Positions 33,013-41,554 of a stretch of 43,423 bases of DNA are shown piece by piece. Positions within the stretch are counted from its first letter, which is position 1; each line of letters starts with the position of its first letter. Source of the DNA: DAMCAP01 sp032059445 (lineage in GTDB: Bacteria > Bacillota > Clostridia > Oscillospirales > Ruminococcaceae). The stretch covers positions 1-43,423 of the forward strand of contig DAMCAP010000022.1 in assembly GCA_032059445.1 (NCBI GenBank). The letters run 5' to 3'. Position numbers and translations under genes: made by a program. The notes beneath the pieces were generated by a model. The model had not been told where the DNA came from and did not search any database. It saw only the letters and a program-made list of their open reading frames with translations.

Positions 33013-33708
33013 TTACCGCTTGATCCAGCCTTGATCAAGCCAGTATTGGTTATCGGCACTGGGGATTTCTTCATGGCGCAGCAGATTTTGATGCATTAGT
33101 CTGCACATCATAAAATATCCCCTGACTTTTAGCCCCATCCTCGCTTGCTTGGGTGTACGATAGCGGCGCGCAAAGCGCTGAGTCTGCTCGATGATATGCT
33201 TGCGGCGCTTTGCCGACAGCTCATCCCAGATGACCCCCTCCATCAGACCGAAGCCCAGCTTCTGAATATGAGAAACACCTAGCCAGGTCAGGCTGGTGGC
33301 AACGTCGCTTTGCGCAGCTTTATTTGGCGCACCTACGCTTTGGGTGAGGATAACAGCACGCTTAGCAAACATCCGCTGGTCGGGGCGGTGAGCGATCCAG
33401 TGGCAGGCTAAGTGATCCAAAAGAGCCTTGAGCTGGCCCGGTGCCCGCAGCGCATAGACGGGGTAGGCAAATACCAGCAGATCAGCCGCAAGCATGGCTT
33501 CCCAGATTGGCATTATCTCTTTTGCATGGGGGCAGAGGTGCTCGCTTTTAAAGAAGCAAAGCTTGCACCCACAGCAGAAATGCGGAGAATCCTTAGGTAG
33601 ATAATACTCGGTGATTTCGTTACCCTCTCGCACTACCTCTAAGAAGCTCTCTTTGATATGGTAGGTACATCCCTTGATCTCTGTACCGTTAATAACTAGT
33701 ATCTTCAT
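33013..33708 (-). CDS. Flavodoxin-like NAD(P)H:FMN oxidoreductase family protein
   Basis: A 231-residue flavodoxin-fold protein. MKILVINGTEIKGCTYHIKE matches the FMN phosphate loop, then CCGCKLCFFKSEHLCPHAKEIMP carries a C-x2-C...C cluster typical of the iron-sulfur/disulfide-bearing NADPH-dependent FMN reductase family, and LLVFAYPVYALRAPGQLKALLDH is the flavin-site segment. The C-terminal ~50 residues are basic and aromatic. I chose the ATG at 33708 (AAAGGAGTGG upstream) over the open frame to 33738. It probably transfers electrons from NAD(P)H; the substrate is unknown. Confidence 0.8.
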   Translation of the reverse strand: MKILVINGTEIKGCTYHIKESFLEVVREGNEITEYYLPKDSPHFCCGCKLCFFKSEHLCPHAKEIMPIWEAMLAADLLVFAYPVYALRAPGQLKALLDHLACHWIAHRPDQRMFAKRAVILTQSVGAPNKAAQSDVATSLTWLGVSHIQKLGFGLMEGVIWDELSAKRRKHIIEQTQRFARRYRTPKQARMGLKVRGYFMMCRLMHQNLLRHEEIPSADNQYWLDQGWIKR

Positions 33709-33900
33709 TCTACCACTCCTTTGCAGCAGGTGTGTCATTTATCAAGGTCAATTGTTGCTGTAACCAAATTTAAACTACATAGATGATTTTAACATAGGTG
33801 ATCGAGCTAGGTAAAGCGAATTCTCATTAACATCGTAATAATTAAGTAGAAATCGGCAATATTAAAGTAAGCAATTAGGTATTTGAAAGGATGGCAGCAA

Positions 33901-34161
33901 ATGAAAAGAGCAGCAATAATCAGTGTCATACTCAAAGATCCGCAGAAATCTCAATCAGCTTTTAACGACATTGTCTCAAACTTTCATGAGATTATATTGG
34001 GGCGGATGGGTATCCCGTTTAGGAAAGGTACTACGGCGCTTATTTCTTTAACGGTAGCAGCTTCGCTTGATACCATTAATGAGTTCATCAGTAAAATAGC
34101 CCATCTAGAGGGCGTGATTGTTAAAGCTACCACTACGGAGCAAGATATCGAGATCGATTAG
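33901..34161 (+). CDS. TM1266-like putative iron-only hydrogenase system regulator
   Basis: An 86-residue ACT-like/NikR C-terminal-like protein: KRAAIISVILKDPQKSQSAF, then FHEIILGRMGIPFRKGTTALISLTV, then INEFISKIAHLEGVIVKA. The ILGRMGIP core is the mark of the TM1266 family, usually found beside [FeFe]-hydrogenase maturation genes (hydEFG). No hydrogenase gene is within this window, so it is an orphan here. Start at 33901 fits an AAAGGATGG site. Confidence 0.8.
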   Translation: MKRAAIISVILKDPQKSQSAFNDIVSNFHEIILGRMGIPFRKGTTALISLTVAASLDTINEFISKIAHLEGVIVKATTTEQDIEID

Positions 34162-34165
34162 CTGT

Positions 34166-34208
34166 AAATATCCATATGTAACATTGATGGCGTTACATAT
34201 GGATATTT
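34166..34208. terminator. Bidirectional terminator between the TM1266-like gene and pdxR
   Basis: Perfect 17-base arms AAATATCCATATGTAAC and GTTACATATGGATATTT around nine bases, with A/T ends on both sides; the two genes converge on it. Confidence 0.88.
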
Positions 34209-34214
34209 TGATGA

Positions 34215-35618
34215 TTACAATACTTCAGCGAGGCGATGGATACCCTCAATGATTTTATCGCTATCAACTCCCGAATAGTTAATAAGCACTGTATTATCAA
34301 ATTGGCAATCAGCGTTATGATAAAACTCCGATAAAAAAGCAATCTTGATCCCTTGCTTGGCTGCGGATTTTTTAAGCTCTGTGTCAGTTAAAGTTGTATC
34401 CAATTTCAGCAAAAAGTGAAGCCCAGCATCCTCTTCGAGTATCGTAACACGCCCAGCAAAGGAGCTTGATTTTATCGCTTGAATTATTAAATCANNNNNN
34501 NNNNGCTGGATTTTGTAGTAGTTTCTCATGCGGTTGAGGTGCTGCTCAAAGTAGCCTTTAGAGATGAATCTTGCTAGCGTATACTGCTCAAAACTTGGTA
34601 CTGTACACGCATAGAAGCTTAGCTCCTCGTGATATCGTGCCATGAGATGCGGGGGTAATACCATGTAACTAATTCGTATTGAAGGCGCTATGCTTTTAGA
34701 AAAGGTATTGATATAAATGACCTTTTCCTGTGTATCGATGCTTTGGAGCGTTTGGATCGGCCTGCCGTTAAAGCGAAATTCGCTGTCATAATCATCCTCA
34801 ATCACATATCGATCAGGCTTCTCAGATGCCCATTTCAAAATCTCTTGCCGCCTTTTGATAGGCATTACAATCCCAGTAGGGAAGTGATGAGCAGGAGAAA
34901 TATGCAGGACGCTTGCGCTGCTATCATATAACTCAGTAACAGATAAACCAGATTGATCTAGGCCGATATAGTTATAGCGCACATCGTTGCTGCGATAGAT
35001 ATCAGCGATTTTTTTGTATCCGGGGTTTTCTATTGCAAAGATTTTTCCCCTTCCGAGCAGCTGGATAATCAACCCATAGAGATACTCTGTACCGGCACCA
35101 ACAATGATCTGGTCAGTCGACACAGATAAGCCTCTAAAATCCTGTAGATGCGCTGCAATTGCGGCTCTTAATTCCTCTACGCCATTGTAAGGGGCCGCAT
35201 GTAAAAGCTGTGTATTGCGGTCTGATAAGACCTCTCGCATCAATTTAGACCAGACAGAAAACGGGAACTTCTTTAAGCAGGTGCTGTTGCTTGTCAAATC
35301 GACGCAAAGCGATTTTTCGGTTTTAATATCGGCGCGGTTCGCTTCTTTGGGCTGCGCTCGGTCTTTAGACAATTGCTCTAGCTCACAAACATAATACCCT
35401 CTTTTTTCGGAAGAATATATATAGCCTTCTAATAATAGCTGAGAGTAGGCATTTTCCACTGTAACTACGCTTATTTTGAGATGTTGCGAGAGATTACGCT
35501 TTGAAGGGAGCTTATCGTGCGCTTTAATTTTACCTTCTAGGATATCAGATTTGATCCTTTGATATAAAAATTCATACAAAGCAAGTGAGCCTCTATCCTC
35601 TAAATTATACGTTAGCAT
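34215..35618 (-). CDS. pdxR: MocR-family transcription regulator, probable PdxR
   Basis: A 467-residue fusion of a GntR-type winged helix (KLPSKRNLSQHLKISVVTVENAYSQLLLEGYIYSSEKRGYYV) to a type I aminotransferase-like domain (VGAGTEYLYGLIIQLLGRGKIFAIENPGYKK, YVIEDDYDSEFRF, VIYINTFSKSIAPSIRISYMVLP, with the PLP lysine in FSKS). MocR proteins sense pyridoxal phosphate. It is divergent from pdxST, the classic PdxR arrangement, so it should activate pdxST when PLP is low. Ten Ns at 34495-34504 keep the frame. I chose the ATG at 35618, eight bases after GGAG; an in-frame GTG at 35627 overlaps that site. Confidence 0.9.
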   Translation of the reverse strand: MLTYNLEDRGSLALYEFLYQRIKSDILEGKIKAHDKLPSKRNLSQHLKISVVTVENAYSQLLLEGYIYSSEKRGYYVCELEQLSKDRAQPKEANRADIKTEKSLCVDLTSNSTCLKKFPFSVWSKLMREVLSDRNTQLLHAAPYNGVEELRAAIAAHLQDFRGLSVSTDQIIVGAGTEYLYGLIIQLLGRGKIFAIENPGYKKIADIYRSNDVRYNYIGLDQSGLSVTELYDSSASVLHISPAHHFPTGIVMPIKRRQEILKWASEKPDRYVIEDDYDSEFRFNGRPIQTLQSIDTQEKVIYINTFSKSIAPSIRISYMVLPPHLMARYHEELSFYACTVPSFEQYTLARFISKGYFEQHLNRMRNYYKIQXXXXDLIIQAIKSSSFAGRVTILEEDAGLHFLLKLDTTLTDTELKKSAAKQGIKIAFLSEFYHNADCQFDNTVLINYSGVDSDKIIEGIHRLAEVL

Positions 35619-35635
35619 AGCATCCACTCCGATCT

Positions 35636-35692
35636 GGTATTATTAAATATTATCAAAATGGTCATTTTAATAATATCAGAATACATTATAAT
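35636..35692 (+). promoter_or_regulatory. pdxST promoter and probable PdxR binding region
   Basis: TATAAT at 35687-35692 is a consensus -10, but the -35 position (17 bp upstream) is poor, as expected for an activator-dependent promoter. Upstream lie inverted arms TATTATTAAA and TTTAATAATA (35637-35675), a likely MocR-type operator in the 104-113 bp gap between pdxR and pdxS. Confidence 0.55.
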
Positions 35693-35731
35693 AGAAGTAA
35701 AGAAAAAAGTAAACATGGAGGTACACCAGAT

Positions 35732-36607
35732 ATGAATACTGATCGCTACAGATTAAACAGAGAGCTTGCACAAATGCTCAAAGGCGGCGTAATTATGGAC
35801 GTTACCACTCCTGAGCAGGCAAAAATCGCAGAAGCAGCAGGGGCTTGCGCAGTAATGGCTCTAGAACGAATCCCAGCTGATATACGAGCTGTCGGAGGCG
35901 TTTCTAGAATGAGCGACCCCAAAATGATACGAGGAATCCAGCAGGCAGTTTCTATCCCTGTCATGGCCAAGGTTAGAATCGGGCATTTCACTGAAGCGCA
36001 GATACTAGAAGCAATTGAGATTGATTATATTGATGAAAGTGAAGTGCTGTCACCTGCGGATGATGTGTATCACATTAACAAAAAAGAGTTTAAGGTGCCT
36101 TTTGTATGTGGTGCGAAGGATTTAGGGGAAGCACTGCGCAGAATCAACGAGGGCGCTTCGATGATCAGGACGAAAGGCGAGCCCGGTACAGGGGATATTG
36201 TACAGGCAGTACGCCATATGAGGAAGATAAGTGCAGAAATCCGTTGGGTACAGTCCTTGCTTGCCGATGAATTATATGATGCCGCCAAAAAGCTGCAAGT
36301 ACCCTATGACCTAATCCAGTTTGTGCATCAAAACGGCAAGCTACCGGTTGTAAATTTTGCAGCAGGAGGAGTTGCTACTCCAGCAGATGCTGCTCTCATG
36401 ATGCAGCTTGGAGCTGAAGGTGTGTTTGTAGGCTCTGGTATCTTCAAATCGGGTAATCCTGAAAAAAGAGCTGCAGCAATTGTAAAAGCTGTAACGAATT
36501 TTAGAGATGCAAAAATCCTTGCAGAGCTGTCAGAGGATCTGGGCGAAGCGATGGTAGGCATCAATGAAAGTGAGATACAACTTCTTATGGCGGAGCGTGG
36601 TAAATAA
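35732..36607 (+). CDS. pdxS: Pyridoxal 5'-phosphate synthase subunit PdxS
   Basis: Makes PLP from ribose 5-phosphate, glyceraldehyde 3-phosphate and ammonia in the vitamin B6 pathway. Active-site features: GGVIMDVTTPEQA (catalytic Asp), MAKVRIGHF (the ribose-linking Lys), IRTKGEPGTGD (second Lys), and FAAGGVATPADAALMMQLGAEGVFVGSGIF. The 291-residue length is standard. GGAGGT precedes the ATG. It overlaps pdxT by one base, so the two are co-translated. Confidence 0.97.
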   Translation: MNTDRYRLNRELAQMLKGGVIMDVTTPEQAKIAEAAGACAVMALERIPADIRAVGGVSRMSDPKMIRGIQQAVSIPVMAKVRIGHFTEAQILEAIEIDYIDESEVLSPADDVYHINKKEFKVPFVCGAKDLGEALRRINEGASMIRTKGEPGTGDIVQAVRHMRKISAEIRWVQSLLADELYDAAKKLQVPYDLIQFVHQNGKLPVVNFAAGGVATPADAALMMQLGAEGVFVGSGIFKSGNPEKRAAAIVKAVTNFRDAKILAELSEDLGEAMVGINESEIQLLMAERGK

Positions 36608-37176
36608 TGAACATTGGTGTGCTCGCATTGCAGGGTGCATTTATTGAGCATCAAAGAGCCATAGAATCCCTCAATGCCACCAGTATAGAGCTCAGGCAAA
36701 AGAGGGACCTCGCAAAGCAGCTTGATGGCATAATCTTGCCCGGTGGGGAAAGCACGGCGATTGGGAAACTACTGGTAGACTTAGATATGCTAGATACCAT
36801 GAGAGATTTGATCAATGGCGGGATGCCTGTATTTGGTACCTGTGCGGGGATGATCCTACTTGCCAAACACATCGTAAACAGCCCCGTAAGTCATCTGGCA
36901 ACGATGGATATTACCGTAGTCCGTAACGCTTATGGCAGACAGCTGGGTAGTTTTAATACGCTTTCGCCATTTGGTGATTATGAAGAGGTACCGATGACCT
37001 TCATCCGTGCCCCATATATCGAGAGTGTGGGTGATAGAGTAACGGTGCTTGCATCGGTAGATGGAAAAATAGTCGCTGCACGGCAAAACAATCAGCTGGC
37101 TACATCCTTCCATCCTGAGTTAACAGATAGCACTAAGATCCATGCGTATTTCTTAAATATGGTTAAAAATAAATAA
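36607..37176 (+). CDS. pdxT: Glutaminase subunit of PLP synthase, PdxT
   Basis: Supplies ammonia from glutamine to PdxS. The glutaminase triad is visible: the nucleophile Cys in FGTCAGMILLAK, and His and Glu in SFHPELT near the C-terminus; LPGGESTAIGKLL is the oxyanion region. At 189 residues it is normal length. Its ATG overlaps the pdxS stop codon. A terminator follows at 37191. Confidence 0.97.
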   Translation: MNIGVLALQGAFIEHQRAIESLNATSIELRQKRDLAKQLDGIILPGGESTAIGKLLVDLDMLDTMRDLINGGMPVFGTCAGMILLAKHIVNSPVSHLATMDITVVRNAYGRQLGSFNTLSPFGDYEEVPMTFIRAPYIESVGDRVTVLASVDGKIVAARQNNQLATSFHPELTDSTKIHAYFLNMVKNK

Positions 37177-37190
37177 TGCTATAATGTGAT

Positions 37191-37220
37191 AAAAGAATCT
37201 ATGGAGACATAGATTCTTTT
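37191..37220 (+). terminator. Terminator of pdxST
   Basis: AAAAGAATCTATG-GAGA-CATAGATTCTTTT followed by GTTTTT. Confidence 0.9.
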
Positions 37221-37291
37221 GTTTTTGATCGAGGATTTCGATATAAAAATCCATATAAAAACTGCTTTGAGCAGGTATAGATATAAACAAA

Positions 37292-37318
37292 AAGAGAGTA
37301 GCTATCTGCTACTCTCTT
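37292..37318 (-). terminator. Terminator of the tRNA cluster
   Basis: On the minus strand AAGAGAGTAGC and GCTACTCTCTT arms, with Ts following (A run before 37292 on the plus strand), ten bases beyond tRNA-Gly. Confidence 0.88.
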
Positions 37319-37327
37319 AATTCTTTA

Positions 37328-37403
37328 TGGAGCGGGTTACGAGGCTCGAACTCGCTACCTCCACCTTGGCAAGGTGGCGCTCTACCAAATGAGCTAAACC
37401 CGC
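37328..37403 (-). tRNA. tRNA-Gly (anticodon GCC), CCA encoded
   Basis: Acceptor GCGGGTT pairs with AACCCGC, the D loop and TTCGAGC T-loop are normal, and anticodon stem CCACC/GGTGG holds TTGCCAA, anticodon GCC. Last gene of a four-tRNA unit. Confidence 0.96.
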
Positions 37404-37406
37404 GAA

Positions 37407-37482
<76 letters not shown>

Positions 37483-37487
37483 AAACC

Positions 37488-37564
37488 TGGCGACCCAAAA
37501 GGGGCTCGAACCCTCGACCTCTAGCGTGACAGGCTAGCGCTCTAACCAACTGAGCTATTGGGCC
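37488..37564 (-). tRNA. tRNA-Asp (anticodon GTC), CCA encoded
   Basis: Acceptor GGCCCAA with TTGGGTC, anticodon stem CTAGC/GCTAG with CTGTCAC loop, T-loop TTCGAGC; 77 bases with CCA. Confidence 0.96.
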
Positions 37565-37571
37565 TTTTAAA

Positions 37572-37647
37572 TGGTGGGAACAACAGGGCTCGAACCTGTG
37601 ACCCTCTGCTTGTAAGGCAGATGCTCTCCCAGCTGAGCTATGCTCCC
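37572..37647 (-). tRNA. tRNA-Val (anticodon TAC), CCA encoded
   Basis: Acceptor GGGAGCA with TGTTCCC (one G-U), anticodon stem TCTGC/GCAGA with CTTACAA loop, T-loop TTCGAGC; 76 bases with CCA. First in transcription order. Confidence 0.96.
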
Positions 37648-37684
37648 ACGTTTACTGTCGCTGGGTCTCTGTGACAGCTTTTAT

Positions 37685-37713
37685 AGTATAGTATAGAATC
37701 AGACGTTTGTCAA
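37685..37713 (-). promoter_or_regulatory. Promoter of the tRNA cluster
   Basis: On the minus strand TTGACA (37713-37708), 17-bp spacer, TATACT (37690-37685), 38 bp before tRNA-Val: a strong stable-RNA promoter. Confidence 0.85.
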
Positions 37714-37842
37714 TAGTTTTATATATATTTAGACATTTTTCTATAAAATAATCTACCCTAGTTTTTCCTAATAGATGTACAAGTCTCAAGGGGCTGTGCT
37801 ATAATAAATCTAATAGAACTTAATAAGATCACAGGAGTAATT

Positions 37843-38994
37843 ATGAGTGATTTGCAGAAGCAATTAGACCAAATATTTACCGAGACTATCGATAAACTGA
37901 TCCTTAGCAGTAAGCGTATCAAGGATGCACCGCATAATAAAGTGGTAATCCGTCAGAAGCGAATCAAGGGTGAGGTGCTCTATCAGGCTGAGCAATATAC
38001 CGACACACAGGTGTTTCACCGCAATATGCCGATGGATGAGGCAAAGGGTTATATTATAGATCAGATCGAAACCAGCTTTAAGCAGATCGATGCTTATACC
38101 GATGCTGCCCAATACGTAATTAAATGCAGCAAGAGCGACCGCATCGCTGCTAAGCGCAAGCCAAACAGCCAGCCTAAGGAGATTAACCTCAGCCACAATC
38201 GGGAAAAATCCTACCTGCTAAAGGAGGGCACAGTAGTGCCACCTCTGGTTGATCTGGGGGTAATTACACCTGACGGCAAAATCATCCGAAGTCGCTATGA
38301 TAAGTTTAAGCAGATCAACCGCTTTCTTGAGCTGATCGAGGATGGGGTAGGTAATTATAACGGTACTCTTAATATCATTGACTTTGGTTGCGGGAAGTCA
38401 TACCTGACCTTTATCTTGTATTACTACTTAACAGAGATCAAGGGGATTAAAGCCAACATCCTAGGTCTTGACCTAAAAAAAGATGTAATCGAGCACTGCA
38501 ATCAGATTGCTAAGAAATATGGCTATAATAGCTTGCGCTTTGAACTGGGGGATATCAACGGCTATCAGGCTGATTTTGAGGTGGATATGGTGATCACCCT
38601 TCATGCTTGTGACACCGCTACCGACTATGCATTGTACAATGCGGTGTGTTGGGGGGCGAAGATGATCTATAGTGTGCCTTGCTGTCAGCATGAGTTTAAC
38701 AAGACCTTACATTCCGAGCGCCTAGCGCTGCTGAGCCGATATGGGATTGTAAAAGAGCGGGTGGCAGCCTTGGCAACCGATGCCGTGAGAGGCGCTCTAT
38801 TAGAAGCGCAGGGTTACAATACCCAGCTCCTTGAGTTCATTGATATTGCCCATTCCCCAAAGAATATATTAATCAGAGCGGTAAAGGGCAAGGCCCCAGC
38901 ACAGGAGCAGGCGACGGCTCTAAAGCAAGCTGAGGATCTCATACGTGAGTTTGGCGTAAGCTCCAGCTTTTATAACTTACTCTACAACAAATAA
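37843..38994 (+). CDS. Class I SAM-dependent methyltransferase (METTL25/Methyltransf_32-like)
   Basis: A 383-residue protein with a charged N-terminal ~130 residues and a Rossmann methyltransferase domain: NIIDFGCGKSYLTFILYYYL (SAM motif I), ANILGLDLKKDVIEHC (motif II), then DMVITLHACDTATDYALYNAV and MIYSVPCCQHEFNKTL. The HACDTATD and SVPCCQHE blocks are characteristic of this subgroup, proposed to modify RNA or protein; no substrate is known to me. CAGGAG lies before the ATG. It stands alone between the tRNA cluster and a convergent ECF gene. Confidence 0.85.
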   Translation: MSDLQKQLDQIFTETIDKLILSSKRIKDAPHNKVVIRQKRIKGEVLYQAEQYTDTQVFHRNMPMDEAKGYIIDQIETSFKQIDAYTDAAQYVIKCSKSDRIAAKRKPNSQPKEINLSHNREKSYLLKEGTVVPPLVDLGVITPDGKIIRSRYDKFKQINRFLELIEDGVGNYNGTLNIIDFGCGKSYLTFILYYYLTEIKGIKANILGLDLKKDVIEHCNQIAKKYGYNSLRFELGDINGYQADFEVDMVITLHACDTATDYALYNAVCWGAKMIYSVPCCQHEFNKTLHSERLALLSRYGIVKERVAALATDAVRGALLEAQGYNTQLLEFIDIAHSPKNILIRAVKGKAPAQEQATALKQAEDLIREFGVSSSFYNLLYNK

Positions 38995-39015
38995 CAACGC
39001 GATAGAGCAATTAAA

Positions 39016-39043
39016 AGGGCATGCCGAGCTTGTGGCATGCCCT
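39016..39043. terminator. Terminator between the methyltransferase and the ECF S-component gene
   Basis: AGGGCATGCC and GGCATGCCCT arms around eight bases. The A run before it (39013-39016) makes it a proper T-ended terminator for the minus-strand gene, and it can also stop plus-strand reading. Confidence 0.82.
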
Positions 39044-39052
39044 ATCTTTGTG

Positions 39053-39613
39053 TTATTTCTTGCTTATGGCAGTAGGCTTGTACTGGCTAGGTAGCCTGCT
39101 AAGGATAAAGTATGCTACCAAGCAGGTGCCAATTTTATCAATAAGATTGTTGCCGACCTTCGTAATAAAGGATGCTGCAAAGATGTTGGTGCCACTTTTC
39201 TTTAGCCACAGCACCAAGAAATCGGACACGGTACCGGTAAGCCCGCCATACACCCAGATACCGATAGGTGTGCCGATCAATGGAGCAACAAAGCTTAGAA
39301 TCAGGCCTGTGATCAGAGCGGTTTTTAGGTCAAATTTATACTTCTTGGCCACAAAGCCCACCAATAAGCCGATTACAACGTTGACTAGCAAAAAAGGCAA
39401 AGCCTTAGGGTTTGTAAGCATGCTGCTGATAAAGTTGGATAAGCCACCAACCGCAGCGCCATGCCAAGGGCCGAAATACACAGCCATCAGCACTGTGCCG
39501 AGGGTGTCGAGATACAAGGGGAGCTTAAGAGCACTGGTAATGTTGCCCAAAATAATGTTAATTGCTACCGCTATAGAGCACATGACCAGAATCTTTGTTT
39601 TGTTTTGTGTCAT
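39053..39613 (-). CDS. ECF transporter S component (CD3073-like)
   Basis: A 186-residue membrane protein with about five to six hydrophobic segments: KILVMCSIAVAINIILGNITSALKLPLYLDTLGTVLMAVYFGP is typical of S (substrate-binding) components of energy-coupling-factor vitamin importers. The substrate is not readable from sequence. The shared ECF ATPases are not in the window. The frame is open to 39676; I chose the ATG at 39613 because the upstream residues are not membrane-like, but the ribosome site is unclear (AAAGG only two bases away). A start at 39625 is possible. Confidence 0.75.
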   Translation of the reverse strand: MTQNKTKILVMCSIAVAINIILGNITSALKLPLYLDTLGTVLMAVYFGPWHGAAVGGLSNFISSMLTNPKALPFLLVNVVIGLLVGFVAKKYKFDLKTALITGLILSFVAPLIGTPIGIWVYGGLTGTVSDFLVLWLKKSGTNIFAASFITKVGNNLIDKIGTCLVAYFILSRLPSQYKPTAISKK

Positions 39614-39770
39614 AACCTTTACCATCCTACTATAATTTATGATTTCACTATAATATGACGGAGGTATAAAGTCCAATTGTTTTTATACATAAATCGGGAT
39701 GTGCTATAGATATAATCTATATAAGAGGCGATTTTATGCAGGATTTCCTGCTTATTTGCTCCGCTTAAAG

Positions 39771-39799
39771 TTGACATCTGGCATCGCCTGTGTTATTGT
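39771..39799 (+). promoter_or_regulatory. Promoter for the DUF2500 and S-component genes
   Basis: TTGACA (39771-39776), 17-bp spacer, TATTGT (39794-39799), followed by AGGAGG and the ATG at 39828. Confidence 0.6.
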
Positions 39800-39827
39800 A
39801 AAATAAGTATGTAACAGGAGGAACTCT

Positions 39828-40208
39828 ATGTCATCATTTGGGTTTGGTTTGATGGAAGCCTTGTTTCCTGTGTTTTTTACCATCACTTTTTTGATTATAA
39901 TCAGCATGTTTGCCTTTATGCTCATTAAAGAGGTGACACAGTGGAATAAGAACAATGCCTCTCCGGTTTTGACGGTAGATGCCAAACTGGTAGCGAAGCG
40001 GGAGCATGTGAGCCGTAGCAGCCATCACAATGGCGCACATACACATCACAGCACTTCTACAAGCTATCATGCTACCTTTGAGGTGGAGAGTAAGGATCGT
40101 ATGGAATTTCGGCTGGATAGCAGGGAGTATGGCATGCTGGCGGAGGGTGATACCGGACGGCTGACCTTCCAAGGCACCAGATATCATGGTTTTGAGAGAA
40201 CGAGGTAA
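39828..40208 (+). CDS. DUF2500-family membrane-anchored protein
   Basis: A 126-residue protein: one N-terminal membrane helix (EALFPVFFTITFLIIISMFAFMLI), then a cytoplasmic or external beta domain VLTVDAKLVAKREHVSR, a His-rich stretch (SSHHNGAHTHHSTSTSYHATFEV) and LAEGDTGRLTFQGTRYHGFER. This order is diagnostic of DUF2500, whose function is unknown. The His cluster could bind metal, but that is a family trait of unproven meaning. AGGAGG precedes the ATG. Confidence 0.85.
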   Translation: MSSFGFGLMEALFPVFFTITFLIIISMFAFMLIKEVTQWNKNNASPVLTVDAKLVAKREHVSRSSHHNGAHTHHSTSTSYHATFEVESKDRMEFRLDSREYGMLAEGDTGRLTFQGTRYHGFERTR

Positions 40209-40216
40209 ACAATCGC

Positions 40217-40777
40217 ATGAGAAGAAATGAAAGCATACATAAGATGGTTATTGCTGCACTGCTATGTGCAATTGGTATACTGATTCCGATGATTTCGCCC
40301 TTTAAGATCTTAATAGAGCCAGCTAGCTTTACCCTGGCAAGTCATGTGGCGATTTTTATTGGTATTTTCATCTCCCCTTGGGTAGCGGCGGCGGTCGTGG
40401 TGGGTACGACGATCGGCTTTTCCTTTAGCTTCCCGCTGGTTGTGGTGTTGCGTGCGGCAAGCCACATCGTTTTTACAGTGATCGCAGCATTGCTCTTAAA
40501 GTCAAAACCCGAGATTTTAAAGAAAAGGGTATCGACCTTTTTGTTTAGCTTACTGGTTGCAGTGATCCATGCCGCAGCAGAGGTAGCGGTTGTACTTCCT
40601 TTTTATTTTGGCGGGCGTCTCTCGGCGATAAATTATGACAAGGGTTTCTTGACCTCTGTGCTTTTGTTGGTGGGAGTAGGCACTGTAGTGCATAGTATGG
40701 TGGATTTTTATATCGCCTACTTTATCTGGAAGCCTCTAAGTAAGACCATGCGCCTTGATACCCACACTGAGGGTTAA
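40217..40777 (+). CDS. ECF-type vitamin transporter S component, NiaX-like
   Basis: A 186-residue membrane protein with about six hydrophobic helices: KMVIAALLCAIGILIPMISPFKILIEPASFTLASHVAIFIGIFISPWVAA resembles the niacin-type S components of ECF importers. Eight bases separate it from the DUF2500 stop, so the two are co-transcribed. GAGGT is the ribosome site. Niacin is a guess by similarity; another vitamin is possible. A strong terminator follows. Confidence 0.72.
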   Translation: MRRNESIHKMVIAALLCAIGILIPMISPFKILIEPASFTLASHVAIFIGIFISPWVAAAVVVGTTIGFSFSFPLVVVLRAASHIVFTVIAALLLKSKPEILKKRVSTFLFSLLVAVIHAAAEVAVVLPFYFGGRLSAINYDKGFLTSVLLLVGVGTVVHSMVDFYIAYFIWKPLSKTMRLDTHTEG

Positions 40778-40806
40778 TCTAGACTTTAATAAAGAATATA
40801 AAATAT

Positions 40807-40843
40807 AACAGCAGCAGGCGGTAAATCGTCTGCTGCTGTTTTT
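40807..40843 (+). terminator. Terminator between the S-component gene and nth
   Basis: AACAGCAGCAGGCG-GTAAAT-CGTCTGCTGCTGTT followed by TTT; the two flanking genes converge here. Confidence 0.88.
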
Positions 40844-40859
40844 ATGTTGTGTAGGTCAG

Positions 40860-41519
40860 TTATTTATCTATGCTTCGCTGCTTTTTAAGCGTCTTGGTGC
40901 CGTGGGCACAAGCCTCGATAATTGGGCAAATTTCACACTGGGGGGAGCGAGCTTTGCACACCGCTCTGCCGTGGAGCACCATGCGATGGCAGAAGTCGTT
41001 TGACTTCTCGGGGGCAAGGCAGGCTCGCAGCTGCTTTTCGACCGCAAGAGGGTTGGTGGAGCTTGTTAACCCCAAGAGATTGGTAATGCGGATACAGTGG
41101 GTATCGCACACATAGGCGGGCTGTCCATAGATATCCCCCATAATTAGGTTGCCCGTTTTGCGCCCGATACCGGGTAGTGCGGTCAGCTCGTCGAGCGTAT
41201 CGGGTACTTCTCCGCCATGTTTTTCGATTAAGACCTTGGCAAGGGCGATGATATCTTTCGCCTTGGTTTTGTAAAGACCGCAGCTTTTGATACAGCTCTC
41301 TACATCCTCAAGTTTTGCATCGGCGTAGTCATAGACATTGCGGTATTTGGCAAAAAGGTCTTTGGTGACGATGTTGACGCGAGCGTCAGTACACTGGGCG
41401 GAGAGCCGAGTGGCGATCAAAAGCTCAAGGGGTGTGGTGTAATCCAGCGAGCAGAGAGCATCGGGATATGCTGTTTCTAGCAAGGTGACAGCCAAAGCTG
41501 CACGTTGTTTTTTGGTCAT
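40860..41519 (-). CDS. nth: Endonuclease III
   Basis: A 219-residue DNA glycosylase/AP lyase that removes oxidised pyrimidines. The helix-hairpin-helix LPGIGRKTGNLIMGDIYGQPAYVCDTHCIR carries the catalytic Lys and Asp, and the C-terminus has the [4Fe-4S] pattern C-x6-C-x2-C-x5-C (VCKARSPQCEICPIIEAC). The start at 41519 has GGAGG upstream; the frame is open to 41576 without a site. Divergent from spoIIGA across about 100 bp. Confidence 0.96.
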   Translation of the reverse strand: MTKKQRAALAVTLLETAYPDALCSLDYTTPLELLIATRLSAQCTDARVNIVTKDLFAKYRNVYDYADAKLEDVESCIKSCGLYKTKAKDIIALAKVLIEKHGGEVPDTLDELTALPGIGRKTGNLIMGDIYGQPAYVCDTHCIRITNLLGLTSSTNPLAVEKQLRACLAPEKSNDFCHRMVLHGRAVCKARSPQCEICPIIEACAHGTKTLKKQRSIDK

Positions 41520-41554
41520 AAATTTCCTCCGTGTAAGTATAGTAGTCCTAATAA

